Counted from the stretch's first letter, positions 43,323-53,385 are shown. The stretch is DNA of 64,000 bases from Deltaproteobacteria bacterium HGW-Deltaproteobacteria-14 (GCA_002841945.1 PHBI01000004.1:1-64000); one strand, 5' to 3'. A program made the numbers and translations. Notes: a model not told the origin generated them from the letters alone.

Positions 43323-44152
43323 GTGGACACCGTGCTCGACGCCCTCGACGCCCGCGCAGCGGCGACGCCGGAGCGGCTCGCCTTCGTCGTCGGCGTGGAG
43401 ACCGTCACCTTCGGCGCGCTCGCGACGGACAGCCGCCGCCTGGCCGGGAGGCTGGGAACGCTCGGGGTCCGCCCCGGGGACCGGGTCGCGCTGCTGCTCG
43501 GGTCCAGCGCGGGCTTCTTGCGGGCGCTGTTCGCGCTTCAGCGGCTCCGCGCCACCCCGGTGGCGGTCCACGCCGGGCTGCCGGCGGAGGCCGTGGGACG
43601 CCGGGTCGCGCTCATCCGGGCTGCGCTGGCGCTGGTCCCCGAGGGTTGGGCGGACGCCCCGGCGGGGCCCGCGCCGCGGCTCGGGTGGCGGCCGCTGAGC
43701 GCGCTGCCCGAGGGGGAGCTGGCGGTCACGACGCGCCCGGGCCCCGAGGACGTCGCCTACTTGCAGCTGACCTCGGGGACGACCGCCGCGTCGAAAGCGG
43801 CGGTGGTGTCCCATCGCAGCCTCGCGGCGTCGCTCGCGGCGAGCGTGAGCTTTCTCGAGGCAGACGCGGACGACGTCTTCGTGTCGTGGATGCCGCTGCA
43901 CCACGACCTCGGGCTCGTGCGCTTCGGACCGAGGAGGTGGTGCTGGTCGTCGAGGCGCCGGCCGACGTCGCGGCGAGCGCTGCGGACCGGGCGGCGTTGG
44001 CGGCGTCGGTCTCCCGCGCGGTGCGCGCCGCGGTGGGCTTCGCCCCGGGGGAGGTGCGCGTCGCCCCACCGCGGACCATCCCGCTGACCGCCAACGGCAA
44101 GCTCCGCCACGCCGAGCTGCGCCGACGGCTCCTGGCGGGCGAGCTCGACTGA
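43323..44152 (+). pseudogene. Fatty-acyl-AMP ligase with internal deletion and frameshift
   Basis: The first 200 codons encode the N-terminus of an adenylating enzyme: AERLAF-type opening, the AMP-loop LTSGTTAASKAAVVSH and MPLHHDLGLVRFG, as in FAAL/FadD proteins (normally about 570-600 residues). The frame then changes, and the sequence jumps directly to a C-terminal tail in the +2 frame: EEVVLVVEAPAD followed by LTANGKLRHAELRRRL, where the Lys of NGK is the catalytic C-terminal lysine. About 300 residues between them are missing. The join is near 43928-43938. Either a real deletion has killed the gene, or the assembly collapsed here. Confidence 0.78.
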
Positions 44153-44153
44153 C

Positions 44154-44452
44154 TCAGGCGGGCGGGTGCAGCAAGCGGCGGACGCTGGTCGGCCAGAGCT
44201 CGCCGGGGTGGTCGCCGAGGGTGCGCTCCCACCACGCGAGGAGCGAGGCGGTGACGGCGTGATCGTCACCTCCTGGGGACGCGAGGGGCGCCCCGCACAC
44301 GAGGTGGATGCCCCCCGCCTCCCAGGTGTAGCGCGGGTTCGGGAGTTCGTGGCGGCCGATGTGCCGCCCGACATCGGCCCAACGTGCGGGCCGACGACGC
44401 CCCAGATGTAGCCGATCGTGTTGTCCACTGGCTTCGCAGGCTCGCCCCGGAG
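44154..44452 (-). pseudogene. 3' remnant of an unidentified gene
   Basis: On the minus strand a frame with good coding texture runs for about 98 codons and ends at 44154. Readable parts are WADVGRHIGRHELPNP, RYTWEAGGIHLVCGAPL and LLAWWERTLGDHPGELWP. No start codon or ribosome site is present, and a TGA closes the frame upstream. The tail loosely resembles the C-terminus of LpxL-type lipid acyltransferases (a WWERTLGDHPGELW-like end), but this is not firm. Next to a deleted ligase gene it looks like another casualty of the same event. Confidence 0.45.
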
Positions 44453-44554
44453 GTCAGTGTGCTTCGCGGCTGGGAGATCGACTGGACGATTTCCGCCACG
44501 GTTCCGAGACTCCAGAGCTTCCACCAGATTTCAGTCCTTTGAGACCGTCTCCTG

Positions 44555-44560
44555 TATAGT
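44555..44560 (+). promoter_or_regulatory. Possible -10 element ahead of the lipoprotein gene
   Basis: TATAGT stands in a locally AT-richer stretch about 150 bases upstream of the start at 44708. No -35 element at proper spacing was found, so this is weak. Confidence 0.2.
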
Positions 44561-44707
44561 GCCGGTGTCATGCGCACGCGGCCCGACAGCAGGTCCCGTG
44601 TCGGCTCACGATCATTAGGATGATAGCCGTCACCCCAGCGTTCAGCCGAACAAGTTTGAATCGAGCACACCCACACACCGCCCTGGCGGAATGACTCTGG
44701 AATCAAC

Positions 44708-45397
44708 ATGCAAAAATGGATGTCCTGGGTTGTCCCCGTAAGTCTGCTGCTGGCCGCCTGTGACGGCGACAGCGCGAGGAAGACCGCTCCGACCGTCTGC
44801 GAGCCCGTGCTGGTCGAACCCGACAACGGCGACCCCATCGTCTACACGACGAGAGACTGCTGGACGGTCAAGGTCGACGACCACACCATCACCATCTCGG
44901 ATCCGGCCACGATCGGCTCCTACCAGTCCTGGGGCGACCCCCACGAGAACCTGAACGGCAAGCACGTCAAGGACTGGCTGAGCGGGCGCCGCAGCATCGC
45001 GTTTGGCGGCGCGATGCTCACGTTGCACGCCCAGGGCCCGACCGGGGTGGTCGAGAGTCTCACCATCTACGATGGACCACGTTCCTACACCATCGCCTGC
45101 CCAGGCAATCTGGTCATCGACCGAACCCTCGACGCGGCGAGCACCGTGGCGCGAGAGGACGCCGAAGCCGACGGGGAAGCCGGGTGCCTCGCCAACAAGG
45201 CCGACGGCGGCCTCCTCTTCGACGGCACCTATCAGCAGGACGAAGGCGCTGACGGCAAGCCCATGGAGAGTGTGCCCTCGCCGGTCCGGATCGCCGAGAC
45301 CTTCGGCCCGCAGAACCCCCATCAGGTCAACGACTACTACCCGCCCCTGCCCGATGATGTACCGCCCGCCGTCCCCTGCGTGGCCTCAAAACCCTAG
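44708..45397 (+). CDS. Lipoprotein of unknown function
   Basis: This 229-residue product has a short signal peptide with lipobox LLLAAC (Cys18). I do not recognise the family. The mature part is acidic, with six scattered cysteines (for example TTRDCWTVKV, YTIACPGNLV, EAGCLANK) and a proline-rich end (YYPPLPDDVPPAVPC). Codon use is slightly less GC-biased than in neighbours, and the 5' region is AT-richer, which could mean later acquisition. It is probably periplasmic or on the surface. It lies alone, convergent with the beta-helix lipoprotein. Confidence 0.7.
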   Translation: MQKWMSWVVPVSLLLAACDGDSARKTAPTVCEPVLVEPDNGDPIVYTTRDCWTVKVDDHTITISDPATIGSYQSWGDPHENLNGKHVKDWLSGRRSIAFGGAMLTLHAQGPTGVVESLTIYDGPRSYTIACPGNLVIDRTLDAASTVAREDAEADGEAGCLANKADGGLLFDGTYQQDEGADGKPMESVPSPVRIAETFGPQNPHQVNDYYPPLPDDVPPAVPCVASKP

Positions 45398-45698
45398 CTA
45401 GAGCGCCGATCGCACGTCACGGCCTGACGGCCTCGACTCAATGGGTCGCCGGCTCGGGGCCCCCCGACCGAGGCTGCCGCCTGAGTCGCGGGTGGGCATC
45501 CTTGGACCATTTCACGCGAGTCACGCGCCGTGAACATGCTCCCACCTGAAACGGGTCGGGCCACGAAGAACCCAGCCGGCCATATCCGGATCGAGCGCGC
45601 CCGGGACCGTCGACTCCGACCCGTGACGCCCACGCGAGGGCCTGACCTCGCCGAAGGCAGCGCGGACGTCGCCGCTGAGGGCGGTCAGGGGTCCGGCG
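45398..45698. other. Convergent intergenic region
   Basis: These 301 bases lie between two convergent lipoprotein genes. I see no gene, no long hairpin and no repeat of note. Confidence 0.4.
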
Positions 45699-46757
45699 TC
45701 AGTCCGCCTCGAACGCCCCGGCGGTGGCCCCCGCCTGCGGCCGCGGCCGCCCGGCGAGGTCGGGCTCGTCGGCCTCGGCCAAGCCGCGCGCGGGCGAGCT
45801 CGGCCCGGGCCGGTAGGGCTCGTCGCCCGTCCCGAGGAAGCCGGGCTCGCGGATGCGCACGCCGCCGCCGCCCACGAAGCCGCCCTCCGCGTGCGACAAC
45901 ACCGAGCGGACCACCGTCACCTGCGGGCCCTGGCCCACCGGGAGATCGAGCGCGTGCAGCCCGGCCAGGATGGTGTCGCGCACCAGCACCTCCGGCGCGC
46001 GTGAGGTCGTCCCCGAGACGTGCAGCGCCGAGGCCTGGCCCTGCGCCACCACGGTCGCGTTGGCGAAGGTCGCGTCGGCCCCGTCCCGCACCCGCACCAC
46101 GGACGCCGCCCGTCCCCCCTCCCCCACCAGCAGCGAGATCGACACCCGCAGCGACGCGATGCCGTCCACGCACGCCGCCGGGGCGTCGGGGGCGTCGTTG
46201 TCCGCGATGCGGCAACGCTCGATCAGGACCGCCCCCTGGTCGGCATAGATCGCACCTCCGGCCCCCTGTCGGGCCATGTTGCGATGCAGCAGACAGCCGC
46301 TCAGCTCGACCCGCGACAGCCCGGTGAGCAGCACCGCGCCGCCCTGGGGCGCGCTGCCTCCGGTCAGCGTGAGCCCCTCGAGGCGCACCGTGACGTCGTC
46401 GGCGTGGACGGCGATCACCGGGCCGCGCTGCTCGGCGTCGAGCACGACCTCGCCGGGACCGGCCCCGCGCAGGCTGACGTCCCGCGCGAGCACGATGGAC
46501 GCCGGGTAGCGCCCCGCCGCCAGGCACACCACGGCCCCCGGAGCGGCGGCTGCGAGGGCGGCGGCCAGGTCGGCCCCCGGGGCCAGAGAGACGGTGCAGG
46601 TCGGGCGGTCGTTGGGGTCAGCGGTCACGGCACGGCTCGCGGGCTCGGGCGCCGACGCCCCGTTCGGGGGCGCGGCGCCGCAGGCGAAGAGGCCCGCCGC
46701 CGCGACCGCGGCGAGCGGGAAGAAGCGGCGCGGAGCGTTCGCCCCGCGCCGGCTCAC
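45699..46757 (-). CDS. Parallel beta-helix lipoprotein coupled to the protease gene
   Basis: This 352-residue product is read from a GTG overlapping the stop codon of the upstream protease gene (GTGA). A signal peptide ends in a lipobox (GLFAC, about residue 26). After a linker, residues about 60-300 are short repeating beta-coils ([48 protein letters not shown]), the right-handed beta-helix of right_handed_parallel/pectin-lyase-like proteins. The C-terminus ([12 protein letters not shown] and GAFE) matches the choice-of-anchor Q-type ending common in surface proteins. Coupling to a putative toxin raises the idea of a lipid-anchored protective partner, but this is inference. Confidence 0.75.
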   Translation of the reverse strand: MSRRGANAPRRFFPLAAVAAAGLFACGAAPPNGASAPEPASRAVTADPNDRPTCTVSLAPGADLAAALAAAAPGAVVCLAAGRYPASIVLARDVSLRGAGPGEVVLDAEQRGPVIAVHADDVTVRLEGLTLTGGSAPQGGAVLLTGLSRVELSGCLLHRNMARQGAGGAIYADQGAVLIERCRIADNDAPDAPAACVDGIASLRVSISLLVGEGGRAASVVRVRDGADATFANATVVAQGQASALHVSGTTSRAPEVLVRDTILAGLHALDLPVGQGPQVTVVRSVLSHAEGGFVGGGGVRIREPGFLGTGDEPYRPGPSSPARGLAEADEPDLAGRPRPQAGATAGAFEAD

Positions 46758-48940
46758 GGGTTCTTCTTCGGCAGCGTCGCGTTGACGGCGATGGTCTCGA
46801 AGTACGCGAGGAACTCGGCGGCGCTGACGGGCTGCGGGTGCTTGTGCGCGGCCGGGCCCCACGGGTTGTGGAACAGGAGCTTACCGTCCTTCACCCCGCG
46901 GAACATGTAGGCGTGGTCACCGTGGACGTTGAGCCCCTGGTTGAGCGCGCCCTCGTAGCGGTAGCTGGCCTCGAGGTCCTCGGGGCTGCCCGGCCCGAGC
47001 CCCTGCTTGTAGCTCAGCGCGGTCGCGCCGGTGTCGTAGGCGACGCTGCCGGTGTCGACCGAGGCGCCGCTGAGCTTGCCCTTCTTGTCGTCCGCGGCCG
47101 TCCCGCCCTTGCCCTTGCTGTCTTTGATGTAGACGGTGCCCTTGACGATCTCGGCGGCCTTGCCCTGCTCGTCGGTGAGCGAGCCGCGGTAGGGCCCGTC
47201 GCCGCCCCCGGCCAGGAGCCCGGTCTTCGAGGTCTGCTGGATCCAGTCGCGGGTCCCGCAGACGACGGCCTTGTTCTCCGTCTGCCACTGGCTGAAGGTC
47301 GCGACCACGTCATCGACCTTCGGCATCGCCGCGCTGACCGACTTGACGCCGGTGATGGCCTCCATCGCCTTGGACGACTGCCCGCCCTTGCCGATGACGT
47401 CGTAGCCCCCCTTCCACTTGGCGTAGGCCTTCTCGATGATGGCCGGCCACAGCGCCTGGTTCTTCGGGTCGAAGGCCTGGTCGCTCTGGGCGTAGGCCGT
47501 GCGCTTCTTCCCCTGATACGACGGCAGGTAGTTGTCGACGGTCTCGTAGTGGGGCTTGAAGCTCTTGCCGTCCTTCTGCAGCTCCCAGAACGTGACCGTG
47601 AAGGTCCCGTCGCCGTTGTCCTTGAGCGCGTTCTTGATGATCTCCGGGTTCGCCGCCGCCACCGCCCCCATGCCGCTGATGAGGTAGCAGTCGCCGAGCG
47701 CGCCCTGGTCGACGTCCATCACCGACGGCTCGCCGAGGAAGAGCTTGCCCTCGTACTGCTGATAGGTGTGCGTGTCGGCCTTGCCGTTGTCATCGGTGGA
47801 GATGCGCGGCTGCGACTTGAAGAGCTTCGGGTCGATGGTCCCCTCGACCTCCTTGCCGGAGTGCACGAGGACCTTGAGCATCCCGTCGGCCCCCGGCCCC
47901 TGCGACTCGATGGCGTCGCCGGTCTTGAGCGCCACCTTCGACCCGTCCGCCTTGGTCAGCTCGGTGTCGGCGCTCACCATCCCGGTGGAGCCCGCGGGAG
48001 GGATCTCGACCTTCGGCTTCTCCGGCGCCGGTGGCTCGGGGGTGGCGTCCTTCTTGACCGCGCCGATCATCGCGGAGCGCGCCTTGACGTCGTCGAGCAG
48101 GGCGTCGATCGTCACACCCTCGGCGAAGTCCCAGGCGCCCTCGACGGCCACGAGCAGCTCGAGGAAGATGTCGTCCTCGGGGCCGCGCTCGAGGGGCTGC
48201 TTGCCGCCCTGGGTGAGCGCCCTGTAGTTCGCCACCGCCGCCGCCCAGGCGGCAGAGCCGCGCAAGAACGCGACCAGCTTCGCGATGGTCGCCGCGTCCA
48301 CCTTCTCGATGACCGGCTTGCCCTTCCGCTGCACCGCGCGCTTCTGCACCGCGCCGCCGCCGCCGCCGCCGGCCATCTCGTCGAGCTTGCCCTCAGCGCT
48401 CTTGCCCTGCACGACCAGTGAGGCGACCTGGTCGGCGTGCTGCTCGTAGCGGTCACCGGACCGCCCGACGCCGCCGGGGAGGCTCACCCCGGCGCGCTGC
48501 TGCACCACGTGGGCATACTCGTGCGCCGCCGTGTGCAGGTCCGGCGACTTGCCGAAGGCGACGTTGTTGCCGGTCGCGTACGCCTCGGCCCCCATCGACG
48601 CCGCGGCCTGTCCTGCTGCACCGCCCACGTGCGCCTGCACGTCGCCGACGTCGTGCCGGCCGAACGCCTGCTGCACCGCACCCAGGTGGGGAGCCGCCTG
48701 GCCGCCCCCCTGGACGCCGCGCGCGGCGACGTCGCCGACGAGGTTCGCCCCGCCGCCCTCGGCGCGCGCCTGAATAGGGGCGGTAGGCGCGCTGGGCGCG
48801 AGGAACGCCTCGCCTGCCGCGAAGTCCATCGACCGCAGCGGGCTCGCAGGGCTCTCGGAGCGGGCGCCGTCGGTGCCGGGCTCGCGCTTGGTGGTCTGCT
48901 GTTCGGCGGACGCACCGCGGGGTTGGAGGTCGCGCATCAT
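46754..48940 (-). CDS. DUF4157 (eCIS-core) protein with calpain-like protease domain, putative effector
   Basis: This 728-residue protein has no signal peptide. The N-terminal 60 residues are disordered. Residues about 80-180 carry the DUF4157 domain often linked to contractile injection systems, with its metalloprotease-like HEYAH at 140-144 in [16 protein letters not shown]. Residues about 400-720 are a calpain-type cysteine protease: Cys418 in [12 protein letters not shown], a His near 673 in VHGDHAYMF, and Asn near 691 in FHNPWG, the full triad in order. Such fusions are candidate cargo of extracellular contractile injection systems. No such system is in the window. The start may be the second ATG, three bases later. 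Its stop overlaps the next gene by GTGA. Confidence 0.82.
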   Translation of the reverse strand: MMRDLQPRGASAEQQTTKREPGTDGARSESPASPLRSMDFAAGEAFLAPSAPTAPIQARAEGGGANLVGDVAARGVQGGGQAAPHLGAVQQAFGRHDVGDVQAHVGGAAGQAAASMGAEAYATGNNVAFGKSPDLHTAAHEYAHVVQQRAGVSLPGGVGRSGDRYEQHADQVASLVVQGKSAEGKLDEMAGGGGGGAVQKRAVQRKGKPVIEKVDAATIAKLVAFLRGSAAWAAAVANYRALTQGGKQPLERGPEDDIFLELLVAVEGAWDFAEGVTIDALLDDVKARSAMIGAVKKDATPEPPAPEKPKVEIPPAGSTGMVSADTELTKADGSKVALKTGDAIESQGPGADGMLKVLVHSGKEVEGTIDPKLFKSQPRISTDDNGKADTHTYQQYEGKLFLGEPSVMDVDQGALGDCYLISGMGAVAAANPEIIKNALKDNGDGTFTVTFWELQKDGKSFKPHYETVDNYLPSYQGKKRTAYAQSDQAFDPKNQALWPAIIEKAYAKWKGGYDVIGKGGQSSKAMEAITGVKSVSAAMPKVDDVVATFSQWQTENKAVVCGTRDWIQQTSKTGLLAGGGDGPYRGSLTDEQGKAAEIVKGTVYIKDSKGKGGTAADDKKGKLSGASVDTGSVAYDTGATALSYKQGLGPGSPEDLEASYRYEGALNQGLNVHGDHAYMFRGVKDGKLLFHNPWGPAAHKHPQPVSAAEFLAYFETIAVNATLPKKNP

Positions 48941-49086
48941 GTGCCTCTCGTGGACCGGCCCGATTCCCAGACGCTATCGCCGCATCCCGGGAAACACAAG
49001 CACGAGCGCGAGCGCCCGGAGCGCTCGACGAGGCGCAGCGGGGCCCTGCGGGGGTGTCGGCCCAGGGCCGGCCGCGACCGCCAGGG

Positions 49087-50085
49087 TCACCGCACGGCGA
49101 TGACGATCTTGCCGCGGGCGCGCCCGGTCTCGCTGAGGGCGTGGGCCTCCGCGATGGCGGCGAGGGGCAGGACCCTGTCGATGACGGGGCGCAGCGCGCC
49201 GGCCTCGCACAGCGCGGCGAGCCGATCGAGCTGCGCGGCGTCGGGGCGGCGGGTGACGAACGAGCTGCGGACGCCCGAGCCGCAGCGGGCGCCGACCTTG
49301 TGGCCGACGATGGTCACGCCCGTCGCGGCGAGGCCGAGGAGGGGGCCGTAGCGCTTCACCTTCGACGGCAGGTCCGGGGTCACGCCGACGAGGCGCCCGC
49401 CCCGCTTGAGGGCCTGGCGCGCCCGCTTCATCGCGTCGGGGCCGAGGGTGTCGAGGACGACGTCGAGGTCGCGCAGCACCTCGTCGAAGGCCTCCTGGGT
49501 GTAGTCGATGACCCGGTCGGCGCCGAGGCTCGCGACGAGCTCGGCGTTGCGCCCGCTGCAGGTCGCGGCGACCCAGGCGCCGAGGTGCTTGGCGATCTGG
49601 ATGGCGACCGAGCCGACCCCGCCCGAGCCGGCTTGCACCAGGACGCGCTCGCCGGGCTGCACGCCGGCGCGGTCGACGAGGGCCTGCCAGGCGGTCAGGC
49701 CGACCAGCGGGAGGGACGCGGCCTCCTGGTGGCTGAGGTTGGTGGGCTTGCGCCCGATCTCGGCGGCCGGGATGCAGGTCAGCTCGGCGTAGGTCCCCTC
49801 GGGCTTCGGCCCGGGCGACGACCAGACCTCGTCTCCGGGCTTGAAGCGCGTCACGTTCGCGCCGACTGCGCGCACGACCCCCGAGACGTCGAGCCCGAGG
49901 ATGCGCGGCAGCCGGTAGCGCAGGGCGAGGCGGAAGACCCCGCTGCGGATCTTCGTGTCAATCGGGTTGACGCTCGACGCGTGGACCTCGATGAGGACGT
50001 CGTCGGGGCCGGGCGACGGGTCGGGCGCGTCTTCGACGCGGAGGACCTCGGGCCCACCGTAGGCGTGGATGCGGGCGGCCTTCAT
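49087..50085 (-). CDS. NADPH:quinone-type oxidoreductase (zinc-free MDR family)
   Basis: This 332-residue cytoplasmic enzyme is taken from the ATG at 50085 (MKAARIHAYGG, the family's normal opening). Motifs are the N-terminal GroES-like half (VLIEVHASSVNPIDTKIR, GLDVSGVV) and the NADPH-binding AGSGGVGSVAIQIAKHLGA. Structural and catalytic zinc ligands are absent, as expected for quinone reductases/zeta-crystallins. It would reduce quinones or other alpha,beta-unsaturated carbonyls with NADPH. It is an isolated gene between the protease effector and the P-loop kinase. Confidence 0.9.
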   Translation of the reverse strand: MKAARIHAYGGPEVLRVEDAPDPSPGPDDVLIEVHASSVNPIDTKIRSGVFRLALRYRLPRILGLDVSGVVRAVGANVTRFKPGDEVWSSPGPKPEGTYAELTCIPAAEIGRKPTNLSHQEAASLPLVGLTAWQALVDRAGVQPGERVLVQAGSGGVGSVAIQIAKHLGAWVAATCSGRNAELVASLGADRVIDYTQEAFDEVLRDLDVVLDTLGPDAMKRARQALKRGGRLVGVTPDLPSKVKRYGPLLGLAATGVTIVGHKVGARCGSGVRSSFVTRRPDAAQLDRLAALCEAGALRPVIDRVLPLAAIAEAHALSETGRARGKIVIAVR

Positions 50086-50184
50086 GGAGGGCACCATGCG
50101 CCGCTGGGGTGGATCTGCCAAGCCGCGCCGTCGTGCGGGCCCGGGCGGGTGCCGGTCGCCGCGGGACGTGATATCGCATGCGGC

Positions 50185-50739
50185 ATGAACCGGCCGCGCC
50201 GCATCGCCGTGATCTCGACCACCTGCGGGTGCGGCAAGACCACCCTCGGGGAGGCCCTCGCCGACCGGCTCGGCGCGCGCTTCATCGAGCTCGACGCCCT
50301 CGTCCAAGGCCCGGGGTGGACCGAGACGCCCGACGACGCGCTGCGCGCCACCCTCCTTCCGCTCCTCGCCGAGCCGGCCTGGGTGGTCGACGGCAACTAC
50401 CGCAACAAGCTCGGAGACTTCGTGGTGTCCCGGGCCGACGTGGTGGTGTGGCTCGACCTGCCGGTGTGGGTCTGGCTCCCCAGGCTCATCCGGCGCTCGC
50501 TGGTCCGCGCGGTCCGCCGTGAGGTGCTCTGGAACGGCAACCGCGAGTCGCTGAAGGGGGCGCTCTGGGGGCGCGACTCGCTCGTCGCGTACGCCCTGCG
50601 CCACGCCGGCCCCCGCCGCGCCGCCTGGCCCACCGAGCTCGCCCGCTACCCCGTCGTCCGCCTCACCTCGACACGCCAGGTCGACCGCTTCCTACGTGGA
50701 GTACTGGGACATGGACGCCCCCAGCGAGGTGGGCTATGA
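50185..50739 (+). CDS. FlaR-like P-loop kinase (topology modulation family)
   Basis: This 184-residue cytoplasmic protein has a Walker A variant STTCGCGKTT at about 11-20 (Ser/Thr in place of the first Gly). FIELDALVQGPGW and WVVDGNYRNKLGD follow, as in the FlaR/topology-modulation branch of adenylate-kinase-like proteins. The cellular role of the family is poorly known; nucleotide or small-molecule phosphorylation is presumed. The ATG at 50185 is favoured because the P-loop then stands at the usual distance from the N-terminus. It is divergent from the oxidoreductase gene. Confidence 0.82.
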   Translation: MNRPRRIAVISTTCGCGKTTLGEALADRLGARFIELDALVQGPGWTETPDDALRATLLPLLAEPAWVVDGNYRNKLGDFVVSRADVVVWLDLPVWVWLPRLIRRSLVRAVRREVLWNGNRESLKGALWGRDSLVAYALRHAGPRRAAWPTELARYPVVRLTSTRQVDRFLRGVLGHGRPQRGGL

Positions 50740-50901
50740 GCACCGTCGTTCAGTCGCGTGCGGAGCTGTGTGAGCTGGAGGCTCCGGTCCCGCCGCAGCG
50801 GAGATCGGCCACCGAAGCCGCTGAGCGAGACCTGCGGGGCCTCGGTGCTCGACGGAGAGCACCACCAGGGTCCGAACCTACACCGCGTGATTGGAGGAAC
50901 G

Positions 50902-51339
50902 ATGTCGTCACTTACGAACCGCCTGAAGCCCTTCCTCGGGAGCTGCTCCCTCACCCTCTCCGCGGCGCTGCGCAAGCGCGCCGAGGGGCTCGACATCAAG
51001 GTTAGAGGGGACAGCCTGTCGCTCTTCGTCTTCAACTGGGCGAAGGTGCCGCAGGATCTCCGCGAGGAGATGCGCGAGCAGGCCGGGCAGGCCGACGCCG
51101 AGCCCTTCGCGCTCGTGAACCCCGACCTCGACGAGGAGGAGCTCGGGGACATGATCGACGCGTCCCACGACGGCTACCTCTTCGCGTCGGCGAAGGGCGA
51201 CCGCATCTACCACGGGGACGGCGAGGTGGAGCTGTTCACGAGCGACGTCGAGGACTTCCTCGCCAACCTCAGCGAGGAGGACGAGGACGACGACGACGAC
51301 GAGGACGACGACGACTACGAGGACGACGACGACGACTGA
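50902..51339 (+). CDS. Small protein with poly-acidic tail
   Basis: This 145-residue product starts at the ATG at 50902 (TTGGAGGAA upstream). I recognise no family. The first 115 residues look like a compact mixed alpha/beta domain (GDSLSLFVFNWAKVPQDL, GYLFASAKGDRIYHGDG). The last 25 residues are almost purely Asp/Glu. Such tails mimic nucleic acid or bind basic proteins. It is followed 26 bases later by a TerB-like gene in the same direction, so they may form a two-gene unit. Confidence 0.65.
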   Translation: MSSLTNRLKPFLGSCSLTLSAALRKRAEGLDIKVRGDSLSLFVFNWAKVPQDLREEMREQAGQADAEPFALVNPDLDEEELGDMIDASHDGYLFASAKGDRIYHGDGEVELFTSDVEDFLANLSEEDEDDDDDEDDDDYEDDDDD

Positions 51340-51365
51340 GCCAAGCGACGGCAGGTAGCACCGCG

Positions 51366-51749
51366 ATGACCACGAGCGCGACGCCCACGGACCCGAGGAT
51401 CCACCTGATCGCCACCATGGTCGCGATCGCCCACGCCGACGGCGACTTCGCGGACGTCGAGCGCGAGCGCATCGTCGCGGTGGCGAACTTCCTCGGCCTG
51501 CCGGCCGCGGCGCGCGCCCACGTCGACGCCCTGATCGCCGCCCCCGAGCCGCCCCCGCTCCCGCCCGCCGACGCGCTGCCGGACTACCAGACGCGCTGCT
51601 TCGCGTATCAATACGCCATCGACGTCGCGATGGCCGACGGCGTCGTGCACGAGCACGAGCGCGCCCAGCTGTCCCAGCTCGCGCAGCTCTGGGCCATCAG
51701 CGAGGAAGACGCGACCCGCATCTGGCGCGGCGTCGAGGCGCTGAGCTGA
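51366..51749 (+). CDS. TerB-like domain protein
   Basis: This 127-residue, all-helical acidic protein carries the two half-repeats of the TerB fold: HLIATMVAIAHADGDFADVE at the N-terminus and YQYAIDVAMADGVVHEHE in the second half. Each has the AxADGxxxxxE pattern that holds a metal in TerB. Single-domain TerB proteins occur widely and are linked to membrane stress or tellurite responses; the role here is not known. It follows the acidic-tail gene closely. Confidence 0.8.
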   Translation: MTTSATPTDPRIHLIATMVAIAHADGDFADVERERIVAVANFLGLPAAARAHVDALIAAPEPPPLPPADALPDYQTRCFAYQYAIDVAMADGVVHEHERAQLSQLAQLWAISEEDATRIWRGVEALS

Positions 51750-52017
51750 CGCTGGCGGCCGTCGGTACAGCGGGCGAGAGGCGCGGGAGCGGCGGCGTGC
51801 GGGGTCCTGCGGTGCGGGATCTACCCCACCGCGCCCGCCTCGTGGGGTGAATTCGCACAATCGTTCGATTCATCGGGGTTATCAAAGCGGCGATTCCGCA
51901 CGTTCTCCGTGCTGCGTGCGTCGCGGCATGGAACCTGCACGGCGCAGCGCCTGCTCCCGGGACGCTCGTCGACTGCTCCCGAGACATCCCCCTGGAAGTC
52001 GACTCCAAGGACTGCGC

Positions 52018-53385
52018 ATGAACCGCCTCTCCTCGCTCCTCCCGCTGACCCTCGTGGGCGCGCTCGCGCTCCCCTCGAGCGCCCTCGCGACCTTCGGCCT
52101 CAACCCCATCGCCTTCGAGGCCCGCTCCGCGGGCATGGGGGGCGCGGACACCGCCGGCGGCACGAGCGGCCTCTCGATGGTCCGCAACCCGGCCGCCATC
52201 ACCCGCCTCGGGACCCAGCTCGACGTCAACATCACGCTGATCATGCCGTCGCTCACCTTCAGCGACGAGATCGTCGGCATGATGACGCTCAACGACGGCG
52301 TGGACGGCGAGCCGCTCATCTTCCCCCTCCCCGGCCTCGCCTTCGCGACCGAGGTCATCGACGGCCTGCACGTGGGCCTCGCGGTCTACGCCCAGGGCGG
52401 CGCCGGCGCGGACTTCAAGGACCTCACGACCTTCGCCGACGACGACCCGAGCGCGCCGCTGACGGCCAACCCGAGCCCGGCGACCTACGACACCCACAGC
52501 AAGGTCCAGTACCTGCGCGTCGCCCCGACCGTGGCCTGGGCCGTGAGCGAGCACTTCTCCATCGGCGCCTCGCTCCACATCGGCCTCGGTCAGTTCGAGT
52601 TCAAGCACGGCGGGATGCAGTTCCCCGAGGGCGACGGCGACCACGTCAACGTGCCCCACACCCTCGACTTCAGCTCCGACTGGGCCGTCGGCCTGAGCGG
52701 CAGCCTCGGCCTCCAGGCCTCGTTCCTCGAGGACGACCTCCGCTTCGGCGCCTCCGTCACCTTCGGCAGCCAGCCCAAGTTCGAGGGCACGCTGAAGCTC
52801 GACGGCCAGCTCGAGTACGCCGCCAGCACCGAGACCTTCGGCTGGCCCCTCGAGATCAGCCTCGGCGCCGCCGGCCGCCTGCTCGACGACGCCCTGACCC
52901 TCGCCGCCGACTTCCGCTTCGCCTTCTGGAGCGACTCGATCGACACCGTGACCTTCGCCGCGGACGCCACCGGCCAGGCCCCCCCGGGCTACGAGCGGCT
53001 CGAGCTGCCCTTCATGCTCGACTGGCGCGACCGCATGACCATCGCGCTCGGCGCCGAGTACGCCGCCGTCAAGGACACCTTCTTCGTGCGCCTCGGCTGG
53101 GCCTGGTCCCCCTCGCCGGTCACCTCGAGCGGCGTCAACCCGCTCTTCCCCGCGGTCGCCGAGCACCACCTCACCGCCGGCCTCGGCCTGCGCAACTTCG
53201 CCGGCGGCCTGACCCTCGACCTCGCCGTCGAGCTCGCCCTGCCGAACGAGGTCGCCTCGGACGGCGACAACCAGATGGCCTACGAGCCCGCCATGCCCGG
53301 CGCGACGCCGAGCCCGAACGGCTACCGCCTGGCCCTCGAGATGTCGCAGTTCACGGTCCACTTCAGCGCGGGCTGGGTGTTCTGA
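52018..53385 (+). CDS. FadL/OmpP1/TodX-type outer-membrane transporter
   Basis: This is a 455-residue exported barrel. The signal peptide ends near SSALA. The mature start ATFGLNPIAFEARSAGMGGADTA is the N-terminal hatch region of FadL-type channels, which move long-chain fatty acids and other hydrophobic compounds across the outer membrane. Regular strands follow to a C-terminal Phe in FSAGWVF, the normal insertion signal. AAGGA precedes the ATG at 52018. It is monocistronic, closed by a hairpin terminator. Confidence 0.88.
   Translation: MNRLSSLLPLTLVGALALPSSALATFGLNPIAFEARSAGMGGADTAGGTSGLSMVRNPAAITRLGTQLDVNITLIMPSLTFSDEIVGMMTLNDGVDGEPLIFPLPGLAFATEVIDGLHVGLAVYAQGGAGADFKDLTTFADDDPSAPLTANPSPATYDTHSKVQYLRVAPTVAWAVSEHFSIGASLHIGLGQFEFKHGGMQFPEGDGDHVNVPHTLDFSSDWAVGLSGSLGLQASFLEDDLRFGASVTFGSQPKFEGTLKLDGQLEYAASTETFGWPLEISLGAAGRLLDDALTLAADFRFAFWSDSIDTVTFAADATGQAPPGYERLELPFMLDWRDRMTIALGAEYAAVKDTFFVRLGWAWSPSPVTSSGVNPLFPAVAEHHLTAGLGLRNFAGGLTLDLAVELALPNEVASDGDNQMAYEPAMPGATPSPNGYRLALEMSQFTVHFSAGWVF

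Noticed and set aside
44539-44560. TTGAGA and TATAGT as a sigma-70 promoter
   Set aside because: The spacer is only 10 bases, too short for a -35/-10 pair. Only a weak -10 candidate is kept.
44266-44838. Leftward 190-codon open frame over the decayed island
   Set aside because: It has no ribosome site, signal or recognisable motif, and crosses the start of the lipoprotein gene at 44708. The better minus-strand coding texture is in another phase (44154-44452).
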